A stretch of 41,697 nucleotides of DNA from Lentisphaeria bacterium (lineage in GTDB: Bacteria > Verrucomicrobiota > Lentisphaeria > Victivallales > UBA1829), in assembly GCA_017629515.1 (NCBI GenBank), contig JAGBXB010000076.1, forward strand, positions 1 to 41,697, given 5' to 3'. Positions 25,944 to 35,516 of this stretch are shown in pieces (position 1 is the first letter of the stretch; the number at the start of each line of letters is the position of its first letter). The notes under the pieces are model-generated. The model searched no databases and was not told where the DNA came from. It saw nothing but the letters and a program-made list of their open reading frames with translations. Position numbers and translations under genes: made by a program.

Positions 25944-26464
25944 TATAGAAACTCCTCAAGGATCTTTTCCCATTTTCCCTGTTCTTTCAGCAATATTTCT
26001 ATTGCCTCACGGATCGCTCCCTGACCGCCTTTCGCCTTCGTCCGGTAATCGGCGATCCTGTCCAACTCTTCCGCGCCGTCTGCAACAACAACACCGAAAG
26101 CACATCTTTTCAGAGGAGCGGCATCAATAAGGTCATCCCCTATATACATACACTCTTCTTCTGTCAGAGAAAGTTTTTTCAGAAGAGAAGTAAGCCCCTC
26201 ATCTTTATTTCTGCATCCTTCCTCAATAAAATCCAGTTTCAACTCCTCCGCTCTGCGCTGATTTGCTCTGGACTTCCTGCCCGAAAGGATACCTACTTTC
26301 AAACCGCATTTCCGGGCAAGAGCGATACCGAGACCATCCCGGACATGGAAGAATTTTATCTCCTCATCCGAGCCAGCCCCGTAACCGATCCTGCCGTCGG
26401 TAAGCACGCCGTCAACATCCAGGATGACGGCACGCACTTTCTCACATTTTCCGTGTAAGCTCAT
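25943..26464 (-). CDS. kdsC: 3-deoxy-D-manno-octulosonate-8-phosphate phosphatase
   Basis: A 173-residue cytoplasmic HAD phosphatase without a cap domain, which acts as a tetramer. It removes the phosphate from Kdo-8-P. The motif I nucleophile region is [13 protein letters not shown], the motif II-III region [15 protein letters not shown], and motif [14 protein letters not shown]. The start overlaps the end of kdsA by 23 bases, and GAGG inside kdsA serves as the ribosome site. Confidence 0.95.
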   Translation of the reverse strand: MSLHGKCEKVRAVILDVDGVLTDGRIGYGAGSDEEIKFFHVRDGLGIALARKCGLKVGILSGRKSRANQRRAEELKLDFIEEGCRNKDEGLTSLLKKLSLTEEECMYIGDDLIDAAPLKRCAFGVVVADGAEELDRIADYRTKAKGGQGAIREAIEILLKEQGKWEKILEEFL

Positions 26465-27263
26465 AAATCTTCAATACCTCATCCATCACTCTTTCAGCCC
26501 CGGCAAAATCCAGGGAATTGGGGCCGTCGGAAAGGGCTTTTTCCGGGGTGGGATGTACTTCCATAAAAAGACCGTCGATCCCTACTGCCGCCGCCGCCCG
26601 GGACAAAGCAGGAATAAACTCTCTCTGTCCGCCGGAAGCATTGCCCAGACCTCCGGGCAGCTGCACAGAATGGGTGGCATCAAAAATCACAGGATGCCCC
26701 ATTTCCCGCATGGTCTGCAATCCCCGCATATCCACAACAAGATTGTGATACCCGAAAGAAGTGCCCCGTTCCGTAAGCATAATATCTTTACAACCTGCAT
26801 CAGCAAGTTTCCCTACAACACTTTTCATATCTTCCGGAGCAAGGAACTGCCCTTTCTTCACATTCACCGCCTTACCGGTTTTGGCAGCGGCAACAAGAAG
26901 ATCGGTCTGACGGCAGAGGAATGCAGGGATCTGCAGAATATCGGCTACTTCCGCCGTTGCCTCCGCCTGACAGGATTCATGGATATCTGTAACAACAGGA
27001 AGATCCAGTTCCTTTTTCACAGCGGCAAGGATCTTCAATCCTTCTTCCATTCCGAACCCGCGGAAAGATTTTCCCGAAGAACGGTTGGCTTTATCAAAAG
27101 AAGCCTTGAACACATACTGGATACCGCGGTCGGCGCACGCTTTTTTCAAAAAAGCTGCGATCTGCATACAAATATCAAGTCCTTCTGCCACACAGGGCCC
27201 GCCAAGGATCACAAATTTACCATTTCCTGCTACAATATCTTTTCCGATTTTTGCCGGATTCAT
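26442..27263 (-). CDS. kdsA: 3-deoxy-8-phosphooctulonate synthase
   Basis: A 273-residue cytoplasmic enzyme that condenses arabinose-5-phosphate with phosphoenolpyruvate to Kdo-8-P. The ATG at 27263 is chosen because GGAGAAG lies just before it and the family N-terminus ([13 protein letters not shown]) follows; a longer open frame upstream would run into kdsB. Key blocks: [34 protein letters not shown] preceded by FDATHSVQ, and [12 protein letters not shown]. The gene is 13 bases after kdsB. Confidence 0.97.
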   Translation of the reverse strand: MNPAKIGKDIVAGNGKFVILGGPCVAEGLDICMQIAAFLKKACADRGIQYVFKASFDKANRSSGKSFRGFGMEEGLKILAAVKKELDLPVVTDIHESCQAEATAEVADILQIPAFLCRQTDLLVAAAKTGKAVNVKKGQFLAPEDMKSVVGKLADAGCKDIMLTERGTSFGYHNLVVDMRGLQTMREMGHPVIFDATHSVQLPGGLGNASGGQREFIPALSRAAAAVGIDGLFMEVHPTPEKALSDGPNSLDFAGAERVMDEVLKIYELTRKM

Positions 27264-27276
27264 CTTTTCTTCTCCA

Positions 27277-28068
27277 TTATTTTTGTTCTTCAACAGAACT
27301 GGAAACCATATTTTCCACTTTTTCCCGGGATAATCTTTTTTCTTCCGCAAGGAAAGCTGCCGCCTTTTCCAACTCTTCGGGAGTATCAATGCCGATACTG
27401 GAATATTCGGTCACAACACACTTGATGCGCATACCGTTTTCCAATGCACGCAACTGTTCCAGCTTTTCACATCTTTCCAGATTGCCTTCCGGCAGGGAGA
27501 CAAATTTTTCCAATGCACTTCTCTTGTAGGCATAGATCCCCCAATGCCGGTAACAGGTCATCTCTTCCCCGCCGGTACGCAGGAATGGAATCATGGAACG
27601 GCTGAAATACAATGCGTGATTATCCGATGCAAGGACGACTTTCACGATATTGGGATTGTCCGCTACTTCTTCTCTTGCACAGGGCACCACTACCGTAGCC
27701 ATATCCGGGCCATCTTCTTCTGTAATGACCTCAATAAGAGAATTGATGACTTCCGGACGGATGAAAGGCTCATCGCCCTGTACGTTGATGATATAATCAC
27801 ATTCCTGATCCCGGATGGCTTCATAGATCCGGTCAGATCCGGAGGGATGGGAGGAAGAGGTCATCACCGCTTTACCGCCGAATCCGGTTACCGTATTATA
27901 TACATTCCGGTCATCCACCGCAACAAGCACCTCATCGGCACGGGAAAAATTCGTTCTTTCCCATACATGCTGCACGATAGGTTTCCCCCCGAGATCCGCA
28001 AGGACTTTCCCGGGGAAACGCATACTGCCGTAACGGGCAGGAATGACTGCAAGAACTCTTTTTGTCAT
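27277..28068 (-). CDS. kdsB: CMP-Kdo synthetase (3-deoxy-manno-octulosonate cytidylyltransferase)
   Basis: A 263-residue cytoplasmic enzyme that activates Kdo with CTP. Motifs are [20 protein letters not shown] (nucleotide loop), [25 protein letters not shown] and the C-terminal [11 protein letters not shown]. It is slightly longer than usual because of a charged tail of about 15 residues. AGGAATGAG precedes the ATG. It starts 15 bases after the DUF1015 gene. Confidence 0.97.
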   Translation of the reverse strand: MTKRVLAVIPARYGSMRFPGKVLADLGGKPIVQHVWERTNFSRADEVLVAVDDRNVYNTVTGFGGKAVMTSSSHPSGSDRIYEAIRDQECDYIINVQGDEPFIRPEVINSLIEVITEEDGPDMATVVVPCAREEVADNPNIVKVVLASDNHALYFSRSMIPFLRTGGEEMTCYRHWGIYAYKRSALEKFVSLPEGNLERCEKLEQLRALENGMRIKCVVTEYSSIGIDTPEELEKAAAFLAEEKRLSREKVENMVSSSVEEQK

Positions 28069-28083
28069 GATCTCATTCCTTTT

Positions 28084-29316
28084 TCAGAAACTGTGGGTAA
28101 CAAGTCCGTCACGCAGTTTGGGTTCAAACCATGTGGATTTGGGAGGCATGATCTCACCGGCATCGGCAATATCGAACAACTGCCCCATTGTAGTGGGATA
28201 CATGGAAAATGCAACAACGCCTTTTCCGGTATTCACCAGTTTTTCCAGTTCGGCTGTACCTCTGATACCGCCAATGAAACTGATGCGTTTGCTTGTACGG
28301 GGGTCATCGATCCCCAGAACAGGGGCAAGGATGTTATCCTGCAAAATACTTACATCCAGTCTTTCGATCACGCCCAGAGAGGCAATATCAAATTTGGGAG
28401 TAAGCAAACTCCATTTATTCTGGAAATACATGCAGAATGTTCCGCCCTTTGCGGGAACGGGATCATTAATGGGAGTAACAGTGAATTTTTCTTCCACTTT
28501 TGCAAGGAATTGTGCTTCGGAAAGTCCGTTGAGATCATGCACGCATCTATTGTAGGAAAGGATCTTCAACTGGGAAGCAGGGAAGGAAACGGCAAGGAAG
28601 AAGTTGTAATCTTCTTTACCGGTATGAGCAGGATTATTTGCTTTGCAGCTTGCGGCGGCACGGGAGGCGGAAGCGGCTCTGTGGTGACCGTCGGCAATGT
28701 AGAGATAAGGGATCTCATTTTCAAATACGGCAGAAATTTCTTTACTCTTTTCCGCGCCGCACTTCCACATTTTGTGTTCGATACCGTCAGCAGCAGTAAA
28801 AGCATAGAAAGGATCGTTTTTCATTACTTCCGCCACAAGAGCATCGATTTTGGCAGAATCCCTGTAAGCAAGGAACACAGGTCCGGAGTGATTACGCAGA
28901 GTCATAACGTGACGGGCGCGGTCATCTTCTTTATCCCGGCGGGTCTTTTCATGTTTTTTGATGATGTCTTTATCGTAATCTTCGGCGGAAGCAGCCCCGG
29001 CAAGACCGATCTGGACATGATCGCCCATTTTCAGAGAATAGACATAAAGATTGGCTTCTGCATCGTGGGCAAGGGGAGCAGCCTGGCAAAGGCGTTTGAA
29101 GTTTGCTTCCGCTTTGGCATATACTTCATCACTGTAAAGATCCACGCCGGGAGCCATTTCGATTTCCGGACGGGAAACCCGCAGAAAACTCAAAGGATTG
29201 CCTTCCGCAAGAACTGCGGCTTCTTCACTGTTCACCACATCGTAGGGGACAGCGGCAATTTCTGCGACTTTTTCAGGGGTGGGCATCAACGCATGGAAGG
29301 GATAAAAATGAGCCAT
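28084..29316 (-). CDS. DUF1015 family protein
   Basis: A 410-residue cytoplasmic protein. The family pattern is clear: PFHALMPTPEKVAEIAAVPYDVV at the start, then NPLSFLRVSRPEIE, and YIADGHHRAASASRAA in the middle. DUF1015 proteins are widespread and of unproven function. I chose the ATG at 29316 (MAHFYPF) because GGAG lies 6-7 bases upstream; a TTG four codons earlier overlaps that site. It heads the kdsB-kdsA-kdsC-lptCAB run, with a 15-base gap to kdsB. Confidence 0.88.
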   Translation of the reverse strand: MAHFYPFHALMPTPEKVAEIAAVPYDVVNSEEAAVLAEGNPLSFLRVSRPEIEMAPGVDLYSDEVYAKAEANFKRLCQAAPLAHDAEANLYVYSLKMGDHVQIGLAGAASAEDYDKDIIKKHEKTRRDKEDDRARHVMTLRNHSGPVFLAYRDSAKIDALVAEVMKNDPFYAFTAADGIEHKMWKCGAEKSKEISAVFENEIPYLYIADGHHRAASASRAAASCKANNPAHTGKEDYNFFLAVSFPASQLKILSYNRCVHDLNGLSEAQFLAKVEEKFTVTPINDPVPAKGGTFCMYFQNKWSLLTPKFDIASLGVIERLDVSILQDNILAPVLGIDDPRTSKRISFIGGIRGTAELEKLVNTGKGVVAFSMYPTTMGQLFDIADAGEIMPPKSTWFEPKLRDGLVTHSF

Positions 29317-29482
29317 TTTCTTCTCCAATTTTTTAAATAGGTTTTTCGATACGGTTATATTTATAAATAAATATACTCTCTCAAAAGATATTTTTCAAGA
29401 GAGTATATTCCAAAAGTCATTCAAAAGAGGTGTTTTCCGGAAAAACGCTCTGTAATCCCGTAAAAATATCCCAAAGATTCTT
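29317..29482 (-). other. Intergenic region before DUF1015 with two inverted repeats
   Basis: Contains a perfect 11-bp inverted repeat AATATACTCTC / GAGAGTATATT (29370-29380 and 29399-29409, one more pair inside) and the palindrome TTTTCCGGAAAA (29433-29444) flanked by AGAG/CTCT. The first could be a leader hairpin or operator for the DUF1015-Kdo-Lpt run. The second, followed on the minus strand by CTCTTTTG, could be a weak terminator of the membrane-protein gene. Confidence 0.4.
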
Positions 29483-30388
29483 TTACTTGTGATGAGAATG
29501 GGTATGACTCTGCGTGACTTTCGCATTCCCTTCCTTTTGCGGAAGGGTATCCTGTTTATACAACGTTTGTGTTATTGCTGCTGTTACAGAAAAAAATGAC
29601 ATGAATACTATAAAAAGCAAACCGCAGACAAGTCCGGCAACAAGTGGAAATTTGGAAAAATCCGGATTGTTTTTCCAGTTGGCAGCAGGTCCCTGCAGAT
29701 ATTTTCTGACAGTATTCTGCAAACAGCACACTGCAACAATATACAGGATCACACAGGGTGTTGTTGCAAAACAAACGATCCGGGCAAACGAAGCAAATTC
29801 AGGAAAAAATACAGCAAATTGGGATATATATCCCCCTAATGTGGAAATACTGAAAAAAACAGCATAAAGACAGGCAATGACCGTACAGCAACTGTTTTTT
29901 CTTCCCATAAGTTTATCATAACTTCTGCTCATTTTCCAGAAACTGACAAAAATCCAGTAAAGATTGAAAACCGGGATAAACAAATACCCCACCGCCTTTG
30001 CCGGAGTCGTACATGCTTCCCCTGCCGGAAGAAATTTCCAGTAACGGTAGAGAAGAACAAGCCACGCTATCGCAGAAATACCCGCAGAAACGGCAATAAT
30101 CAATCCGGTAAGGCACAGAAGACCGATTCCCGCAATCATAAGGAGCGGGTAAGACATATGCTTTGCAAAAACAACAAGCACGATCTCAAAAAAAATAGCA
30201 ATAAAAGAAATCACCATTACAACAAGGGGGATCCACCATAATTTGAACATTCTTTCCAGAGAATTTACTGCCCCCTGTTTCAGAAGAAGATCCTGTTCAT
30301 TTTCTTTTTCCGTATCAGTAAATTCTTCAACAGCAGAAATATTTTCTTTTACATCTTCCACATTATCATTTTTATTGTATTCTTCCAT
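29483..30388 (-). CDS. Multi-span membrane protein, DUF4328-like
   Basis: A 301-residue inner-membrane protein. About 45 acidic residues come first, then roughly six hydrophobic spans, and a His-rich end (SHTHSHHK). The segment TPAKAVGYLFIPVFNLYWIF, followed by a Lys-Trp-rich loop, is typical of DUF4328-type membrane proteins of unknown function. The ATG at 30388 follows AGGAGG and is preferred over an upstream in-frame start. It is flanked by terminators or terminator-like hairpins on both sides, so it is probably a single-gene unit. Confidence 0.6.
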   Translation of the reverse strand: MEEYNKNDNVEDVKENISAVEEFTDTEKENEQDLLLKQGAVNSLERMFKLWWIPLVVMVISFIAIFFEIVLVVFAKHMSYPLLMIAGIGLLCLTGLIIAVSAGISAIAWLVLLYRYWKFLPAGEACTTPAKAVGYLFIPVFNLYWIFVSFWKMSRSYDKLMGRKNSCCTVIACLYAVFFSISTLGGYISQFAVFFPEFASFARIVCFATTPCVILYIVAVCCLQNTVRKYLQGPAANWKNNPDFSKFPLVAGLVCGLLFIVFMSFFSVTAAITQTLYKQDTLPQKEGNAKVTQSHTHSHHK

Positions 30389-30439
30389 TTTTCCTCCTGA
30401 ATTTATATTACAGTATTGCAAACACAGTCCGCAAACATG

Positions 30440-30471
30440 AAAAAGGGGTTCCGGTTTGTGACCGGAACCCC
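30440..30471 (-). terminator. Intrinsic terminator of the transporter operon
   Basis: Perfect 11-bp stem GGGGTTCCGGT / ACCGGAACCCC with a 5-base loop, followed on the minus strand by TTTTT. It begins 35 bases after the permease stop. Confidence 0.92.
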
Positions 30472-30505
30472 ATACACTTAAAATACTACGACTTTTCCGG
30501 TCATA

Positions 30506-32812
30506 TTATTTTTCTGTGGGAACAACGATACCTTTGATGATGATGTTCTGACAGAAGATGAATACCAGAAGTGTGGGAACAGCCGCAATGATAAGAGCGG
30601 AGAACCCGACAGCCTGACTGGCACGCTGCTGCAACTGATAGAGATACACCATCATTGTCCACATGGACTCATCCTGACAGAGCAGGAACGCCATCATGAA
30701 GTTACCGTATGCGGCAGTAAAGGAACTCAACGCAATAACGGAAAGGATCGGTGTGGAAAGACCCATGGCGATGTGCCAGAAGACGACCCATTCAGATGCA
30801 CCGTCAATGGCGGCGGATTCAAACAATTCTTTCGGCAGAGAGTCAAAGAACCCTTTGAGAAGGAAGATATTGTATCCGTTTGCCATGGAGGGCAGGATCA
30901 GCGCGGCAAAGGTGTTCAGAAGTCCCAGTTCTTTAATGAGCAGGAACTGGGGAATACCCAGCACCATGGCAGGGAATGCCATAGGCAGCATCAAAAAGAG
31001 CAGGATCTTGTAGGCAGGAGCCATTTTGTAACGGGAAAGTGCATAGGCGCAAAGCGGATTCACCAGCAATGCGGCAAGAACTGCCAGACAGCAATAGATC
31101 AATGTATTGCGGGCGGCATGTCCGCTTGTGATAATGGTATCAATAACCATAAGGTAATTGCGTTTCAGATACTCTTTGATAAGCATACCGCGGTTGTCGA
31201 TCACATTGAACCATTCATACTCTTTGATGGGAGCAGAGATCACATCTTTGGAAACATACAATTTACCCCATGCTCTGTTGAGAGCGGTGATATTTTTGTA
31301 TTTTTCTTTCAGGAATTTGATGTAGCGTTCCTGCAAATTGGCAGCATCGGTGACAACACGCAAAGCAGCATTCTTTTTATCTTTCACAAATTCCGTGTAA
31401 TGATTCTGCGCGATGGCAGTTTCAGGAGAATTGGGGAATTTGGTAAAGAAGGGGATTTCCAACTTGTTTGTGATGGTGTGGTGGTAATCACGGGAAAGTT
31501 TCTGATAATCCACAACGCCTTTGGCATTACGGTATTTGCTTTCCACAAAATTACGGTAATCGGTAAGAGCAATACGCTGCAAACCAACTTCTGTGGTACT
31601 GAGAGTATCAATAAAGGCACTCAAATCTTCACTCTGTTTCAGGTTGTCTCTGGGAGCCTCATTGGTGAGGATGATCTCATTGAAATCCTTGAAACCAAGA
31701 CCGTATGCCTTGTTGACGGCATCCACGCTCTTATATTTTTTCAGCAGCCAGGCGCGATAAGCATTCCCCAGAGTGATCACGCGGATATATTTGGGGGATA
31801 CCTTGGTAGCCACAAAGTCTTTCCAATCCACTTTGATCTGACCGGAAACAGGTTCAGAAACGGGGACTTTGATCCCGGCAATGGATTTGGCTTTGCTTTT
31901 GTAGATGGCATTGAGGGTTTCAAAGTTTTTGTATTTGCCTGTAAGATAGGCTACCCATTCTCCCTGGGAGGCAGGATCCAGATTTACAAACGCAAAGTTC
32001 ATATTTTCCCGGATGAAGTCGAGCCAGACCCGGGCAAATTCTTTACGACCGGCAGGATAGCGTTCCGGAAGAGTCACATCACTCCAATGGATATAAGTAG
32101 TACCCATTTTCTTATTGAGTGTGGCAAGGTCGCGTTCCACTCTTGTACGCACATGGGTCACAAAAGCTCCATCCAGATCGATCCAGCTTGTCTGCAAATC
32201 AGGCAGAGTATTCTTGAATTCAAGAATAGCTTTCAGAAGCGGGGTATTATAATCTGTGGAAATACCGCTGGAAGCGAAAAGTTCGATAGGCAAACCAAGA
32301 ACACTGAAATCAGAATAGTTGGTATTGCACACTTTATTCATATTCTGAATGGTACCGAATTTCTTTTTCAGCCATTTACGGTACTGACGGACAGAAAGGG
32401 TATCCACCCCGACTTCGTACGCCATACCGATCACACGCCAGTAATGAGGTTTGTTTTTTCTCACATCCGCAAGGAACTCACGGAAGTCATTGTTTCTTTC
32501 TCTGGAAAGATCATCCGGAACAGCAATATTGGTGATGGAACCGATGGGTTCACGGAAGTCGGAAAACAAAATATTGTTCTTGCTGTTGTATTTTGTCAAC
32601 AGGTGCTTCTGGAAAAGCAGCCGGTTGTCATATACATATTCCGGAGCAATGGAGAAATCGTTGAAGTCCACATCGCTCTTCAAAGACCCGGAGATCATGA
32701 TCAGAAGAGGATAGATCATGGTGGCTCCGCCAACGATCAATATAAGATGTATGGCAAGACCAAGGAGTTTTACCTTGATATTCTTCTTTTCTACATTTCC
32801 AATAATAGGCAT
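30506..32812 (-). CDS. MalG-like sugar ABC permease with a large repeat-built periplasmic insert
   Basis: A 768-residue inner-membrane protein, against about 280 for a normal MalG-type permease. The first span is at about 16-41, and the rest of the permease at 565-768 includes the ATPase-docking EAA loop ELFESAAIDGASEW (662-675) and PTLLVFIFCQ near the end. Between them, about 525 residues would face the periplasm. Residues 110-529 are built of about six units of 60-75 residues starting near 110, 196, 257, 327, 395 and 467. A typical unit has an F/W-x-F-V helix, then YRxWLxxKY, then LNxxYGxxY and an I-x-LP turn, for example YRKWLKKKFGTIQNMNK at 144 and YIKFLKEKYKNITALNR at 497. The second half of the unit resembles the helix after the Cys cluster in GH42 enzymes. 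Start and upstream stop overlap (TAATG). Confidence 0.88.
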   Translation of the reverse strand: MPIIGNVEKKNIKVKLLGLAIHLILIVGGATMIYPLLIMISGSLKSDVDFNDFSIAPEYVYDNRLLFQKHLLTKYNSKNNILFSDFREPIGSITNIAVPDDLSRERNNDFREFLADVRKNKPHYWRVIGMAYEVGVDTLSVRQYRKWLKKKFGTIQNMNKVCNTNYSDFSVLGLPIELFASSGISTDYNTPLLKAILEFKNTLPDLQTSWIDLDGAFVTHVRTRVERDLATLNKKMGTTYIHWSDVTLPERYPAGRKEFARVWLDFIRENMNFAFVNLDPASQGEWVAYLTGKYKNFETLNAIYKSKAKSIAGIKVPVSEPVSGQIKVDWKDFVATKVSPKYIRVITLGNAYRAWLLKKYKSVDAVNKAYGLGFKDFNEIILTNEAPRDNLKQSEDLSAFIDTLSTTEVGLQRIALTDYRNFVESKYRNAKGVVDYQKLSRDYHHTITNKLEIPFFTKFPNSPETAIAQNHYTEFVKDKKNAALRVVTDAANLQERYIKFLKEKYKNITALNRAWGKLYVSKDVISAPIKEYEWFNVIDNRGMLIKEYLKRNYLMVIDTIITSGHAARNTLIYCCLAVLAALLVNPLCAYALSRYKMAPAYKILLFLMLPMAFPAMVLGIPQFLLIKELGLLNTFAALILPSMANGYNIFLLKGFFDSLPKELFESAAIDGASEWVVFWHIAMGLSTPILSVIALSSFTAAYGNFMMAFLLCQDESMWTMMVYLYQLQQRASQAVGFSALIIAAVPTLLVFIFCQNIIIKGIVVPTEK

Positions 32813-35388
32813 TATTTACCTCCTGTGGTTTTAAATTCCATTTTGGAAAGGCGTTTCAGGTTCTGGATGGTGAAGAGCAATGTCATGGAACCCAATACCC
32901 ACGCCATGGCGATAGCACTGCCGAAACGCAAATTGGTGTAGGCTTCTTTGAAGATATGCAGTTCGGCTACTTCCGTATTGGCTCTTCCGAAGGTCATAAT
33001 AAGGATCATTCCTCCGGACTGGGATGCGGAAATAAATGCACCGACAAAGTTGATGATGATCAATGCTTTCAGTGTGGGGAACGTTACATGCCAGATCTTC
33101 TGGAAGAAGTTGGCACCGTCGATTTCGGCAGCTTCGTATGTATCATCCGGCACACCTTTGAGTGCGGCCAGATAAATGAGACAGCCGGGACCCGCAGATG
33201 CCCAGATGGTGGGGATCACGCAGGAGAACATTGCCCATTTTGCATCTTCGATCCACGCAATGGGGGAGAAACTGATCCCGAAAAGATTGAGGATATTCCC
33301 CACGACCTGGTTCAGAATACCGGAAGAACCGCTCTGATAGAACAATCTCCACATGAAAATCACCACCAGTCCGCTCATAACAGCAGGCAGGTAGAATACT
33401 GTACGGTAGAAAATCTTTCCGCAGGAAACTTCCTGCAACAGGATGGCAAGCACGATGGGAGCACAGAAGCCCATGGTGAGCAGGAAGGACATATAACGGA
33501 ATGTATTCCAGATGGAACTCCACCATTCATCACTGAAAATAACTCCGGCGATGTTATCCAATCCGATCCAGTCACTCTTACCGACAAAGTGGTAATCCTG
33601 GAAAAGGATCTGTGAACCGCTGAACATAGGATAGTATGTCCACAGCAGGATACTCAAAACAGCAGGGAGCATGATAAGGTATCCCAACCAGTTACGCTTG
33701 AATTCCCATCCTTTTTTCTTTCCGGAGTAAGAATCTTTGGGAGAAAATACTTTCCAGATATTGTAGATAACAAAGCAGAAGAGGCACAAGAGACAGATGG
33801 CAACGATGGTTGCTACAACGGTGCGTTTCTGTTTTTCTGCGGGGGAAATACGCCCGATCATGCGTTCATTTGTACGGGCTTCCGCCTTTTTCAGGATATC
33901 GTGGAAGATTTTGATACGCGCTTCAATAGCTTCGGGACTGTTGCCTTCGGGCAGTTTGCCGTCACGGGAAAGCTGCTGGGCTTCATCAAGAGGCTGGGTC
34001 ATATAGAGATAGACCAGCTGGCAGTTTCTGCCGAAAGGTTCCGCCTTACCGTTTTTCAAAGAATCTTTCAGAGTCTTTTCCCAGGCAGGGGGGAAGTATT
34101 TCAGGTATTCGGTGTAACCGAATTCACGCAGATAATCGGGGCTGACAAGTTTGCCCTGACCGTGACGGATCATCATTTCCGTATAGATCTTTCTGGCAGA
34201 CTTGGAGTTCATAAAGCGGATGTATTTCCATGCCATATCCCGGATCTCTTTAGCGGTGACAAATTCGCCTTCGCTGTTTCTGCGTCCGGCAAGACCGGCA
34301 AAGATACCTTCCAGACCCATATTGACTTCGGTGGCATTCACACCGCTGGGGCCGACAGGGAAGGAAGCACAACCGACCAGAGTGGGGTCAACGCCCCCGC
34401 CGGAACGCTCATCCCCCAGATAGTTGGAGAACATCCCCAGACGGCCAGCCTGCTGGGCAAGTTTCATGGAGCGTTCATCGGCATTGGCTGTGGAGTAACC
34501 GCGCTGTTCCACGCCATCAGAGTCTTTCCAGCGTTCGGTGGTAAGGCGCATGTAGAATTCCAGTCCCACAGCGGCTTCTCTTGTACCGAAAGCAGCTTTC
34601 CACTGACCTTTTTCATCTTTAACGACGGCTTCTCCTCCGGCACCCCACAGGTAGGGCATATAGTCCCATGCAGCCTGGGGGCCGGTGGAAATACTGATAC
34701 CGTATTTATCCCTTGCAGGGTCGGAAATACGACGGGCATAGTCCAGAAGTTCATCCCAGTTTTTAGGAGGTCTTTCGGGGTCGAGACCGGCATCCTGGAA
34801 AAGGTCTTTACGCCAGAAGAGGGCGCGCACCAGAATACTTTTCCCCATAAACCAGAGGTGTTCTCCGGCTTTGAAATGATCCATACCGGGGCCATCCCGG
34901 TAGATAACGGGGTGCATCGCGGCAGGAACAGAATCCAGATACCCTTTGATCCCCTTGAATTCAGGATCTTTGCTGATGTAATCATCCATAGGATAGATAA
35001 ACCGCTGCTGGATGTAAGTATCAGACATACGGAAGTTTACCCGCATCACATCAGGAGCGGCTCCACCGGCGATAGCAAGCATGAGTTTGGACTCATTACC
35101 GATATTGGCGAGGGTGATACCGCCGAACCGGGAAAGTTCCACCTGGGGGTTCTGCCTTTTGAATTCATCAAGCAGAGCAACCTGGATCTGACTGGATACA
35201 TCAGTGGATTTGGGGTCGGGCATGTGGTAGATACGCAAGGGAATTTTTTTAAGAGATTTCCCCTGTTCCACAGCCTTCTTTGCGGCAGGAGCCTTTTTGG
35301 CGCCATCCGCAGCCATTGTACGGACTGGAAACAGCAATGTAGCAATCAGAGCTGCTCCCAACAACGTTGAGAAAAATTTACCTTTCAT
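32812..35388 (-). CDS. Fusion of extracellular solute-binding protein with MalF-like ABC permease
   Basis: About 858 residues. I prefer the third of three consecutive ATGs (35388) because CGGA then lies at proper spacing; starts at 35391 or 35394 change little. The N-terminus is signal-like (MKGKFFSTLLGAALIATLLF). Residues about 48-510 are a family 1-type sugar-binding protein (RIYHMPDPK, MLAIAGGAAPDVMRV, NWDELLDYARRISDP, YLWGAGGEAVV). One extra span follows at about 515-536 and puts the binding domain outside. The MalF-type permease (about 558-858) follows with GLDNIAGVIF and the EAA loop DDTYEAAEIDGANFFQKIW. Binding proteins are normally separate or lipid-anchored, so this is a permanent tether. 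It overlaps the next gene by one base. No ATPase gene lies nearby. Confidence 0.9.
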   Translation of the reverse strand: MKGKFFSTLLGAALIATLLFPVRTMAADGAKKAPAAKKAVEQGKSLKKIPLRIYHMPDPKSTDVSSQIQVALLDEFKRQNPQVELSRFGGITLANIGNESKLMLAIAGGAAPDVMRVNFRMSDTYIQQRFIYPMDDYISKDPEFKGIKGYLDSVPAAMHPVIYRDGPGMDHFKAGEHLWFMGKSILVRALFWRKDLFQDAGLDPERPPKNWDELLDYARRISDPARDKYGISISTGPQAAWDYMPYLWGAGGEAVVKDEKGQWKAAFGTREAAVGLEFYMRLTTERWKDSDGVEQRGYSTANADERSMKLAQQAGRLGMFSNYLGDERSGGGVDPTLVGCASFPVGPSGVNATEVNMGLEGIFAGLAGRRNSEGEFVTAKEIRDMAWKYIRFMNSKSARKIYTEMMIRHGQGKLVSPDYLREFGYTEYLKYFPPAWEKTLKDSLKNGKAEPFGRNCQLVYLYMTQPLDEAQQLSRDGKLPEGNSPEAIEARIKIFHDILKKAEARTNERMIGRISPAEKQKRTVVATIVAICLLCLFCFVIYNIWKVFSPKDSYSGKKKGWEFKRNWLGYLIMLPAVLSILLWTYYPMFSGSQILFQDYHFVGKSDWIGLDNIAGVIFSDEWWSSIWNTFRYMSFLLTMGFCAPIVLAILLQEVSCGKIFYRTVFYLPAVMSGLVVIFMWRLFYQSGSSGILNQVVGNILNLFGISFSPIAWIEDAKWAMFSCVIPTIWASAGPGCLIYLAALKGVPDDTYEAAEIDGANFFQKIWHVTFPTLKALIIINFVGAFISASQSGGMILIMTFGRANTEVAELHIFKEAYTNLRFGSAIAMAWVLGSMTLLFTIQNLKRLSKMEFKTTGGK

Positions 35389-35516
35389 CATCATTCCGTG
35401 ATAATGAGTTATACCGTCCTTTTTCCGGACAGCCGGAACTCCGTACTGCCGCCCGCTGCGACTTTTCCGGTCGTTCCATTCCATAACACGCCAAGCTCCC
35501 TGCCGGGCATGATTTA

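Noticed and set aside
27544..29340. A 598-codon + strand frame across kdsB and DUF1015.
   Set aside because: It crosses two well-supported genes and their junction, with no recognizable domain.
30773..32941. A 722-codon open frame on the + strand opposite the permease.
   Set aside because: It is the mirror of the repeat-bearing permease and has no family features. The minus-strand frame has the EAA loop, spans and a coupled start.
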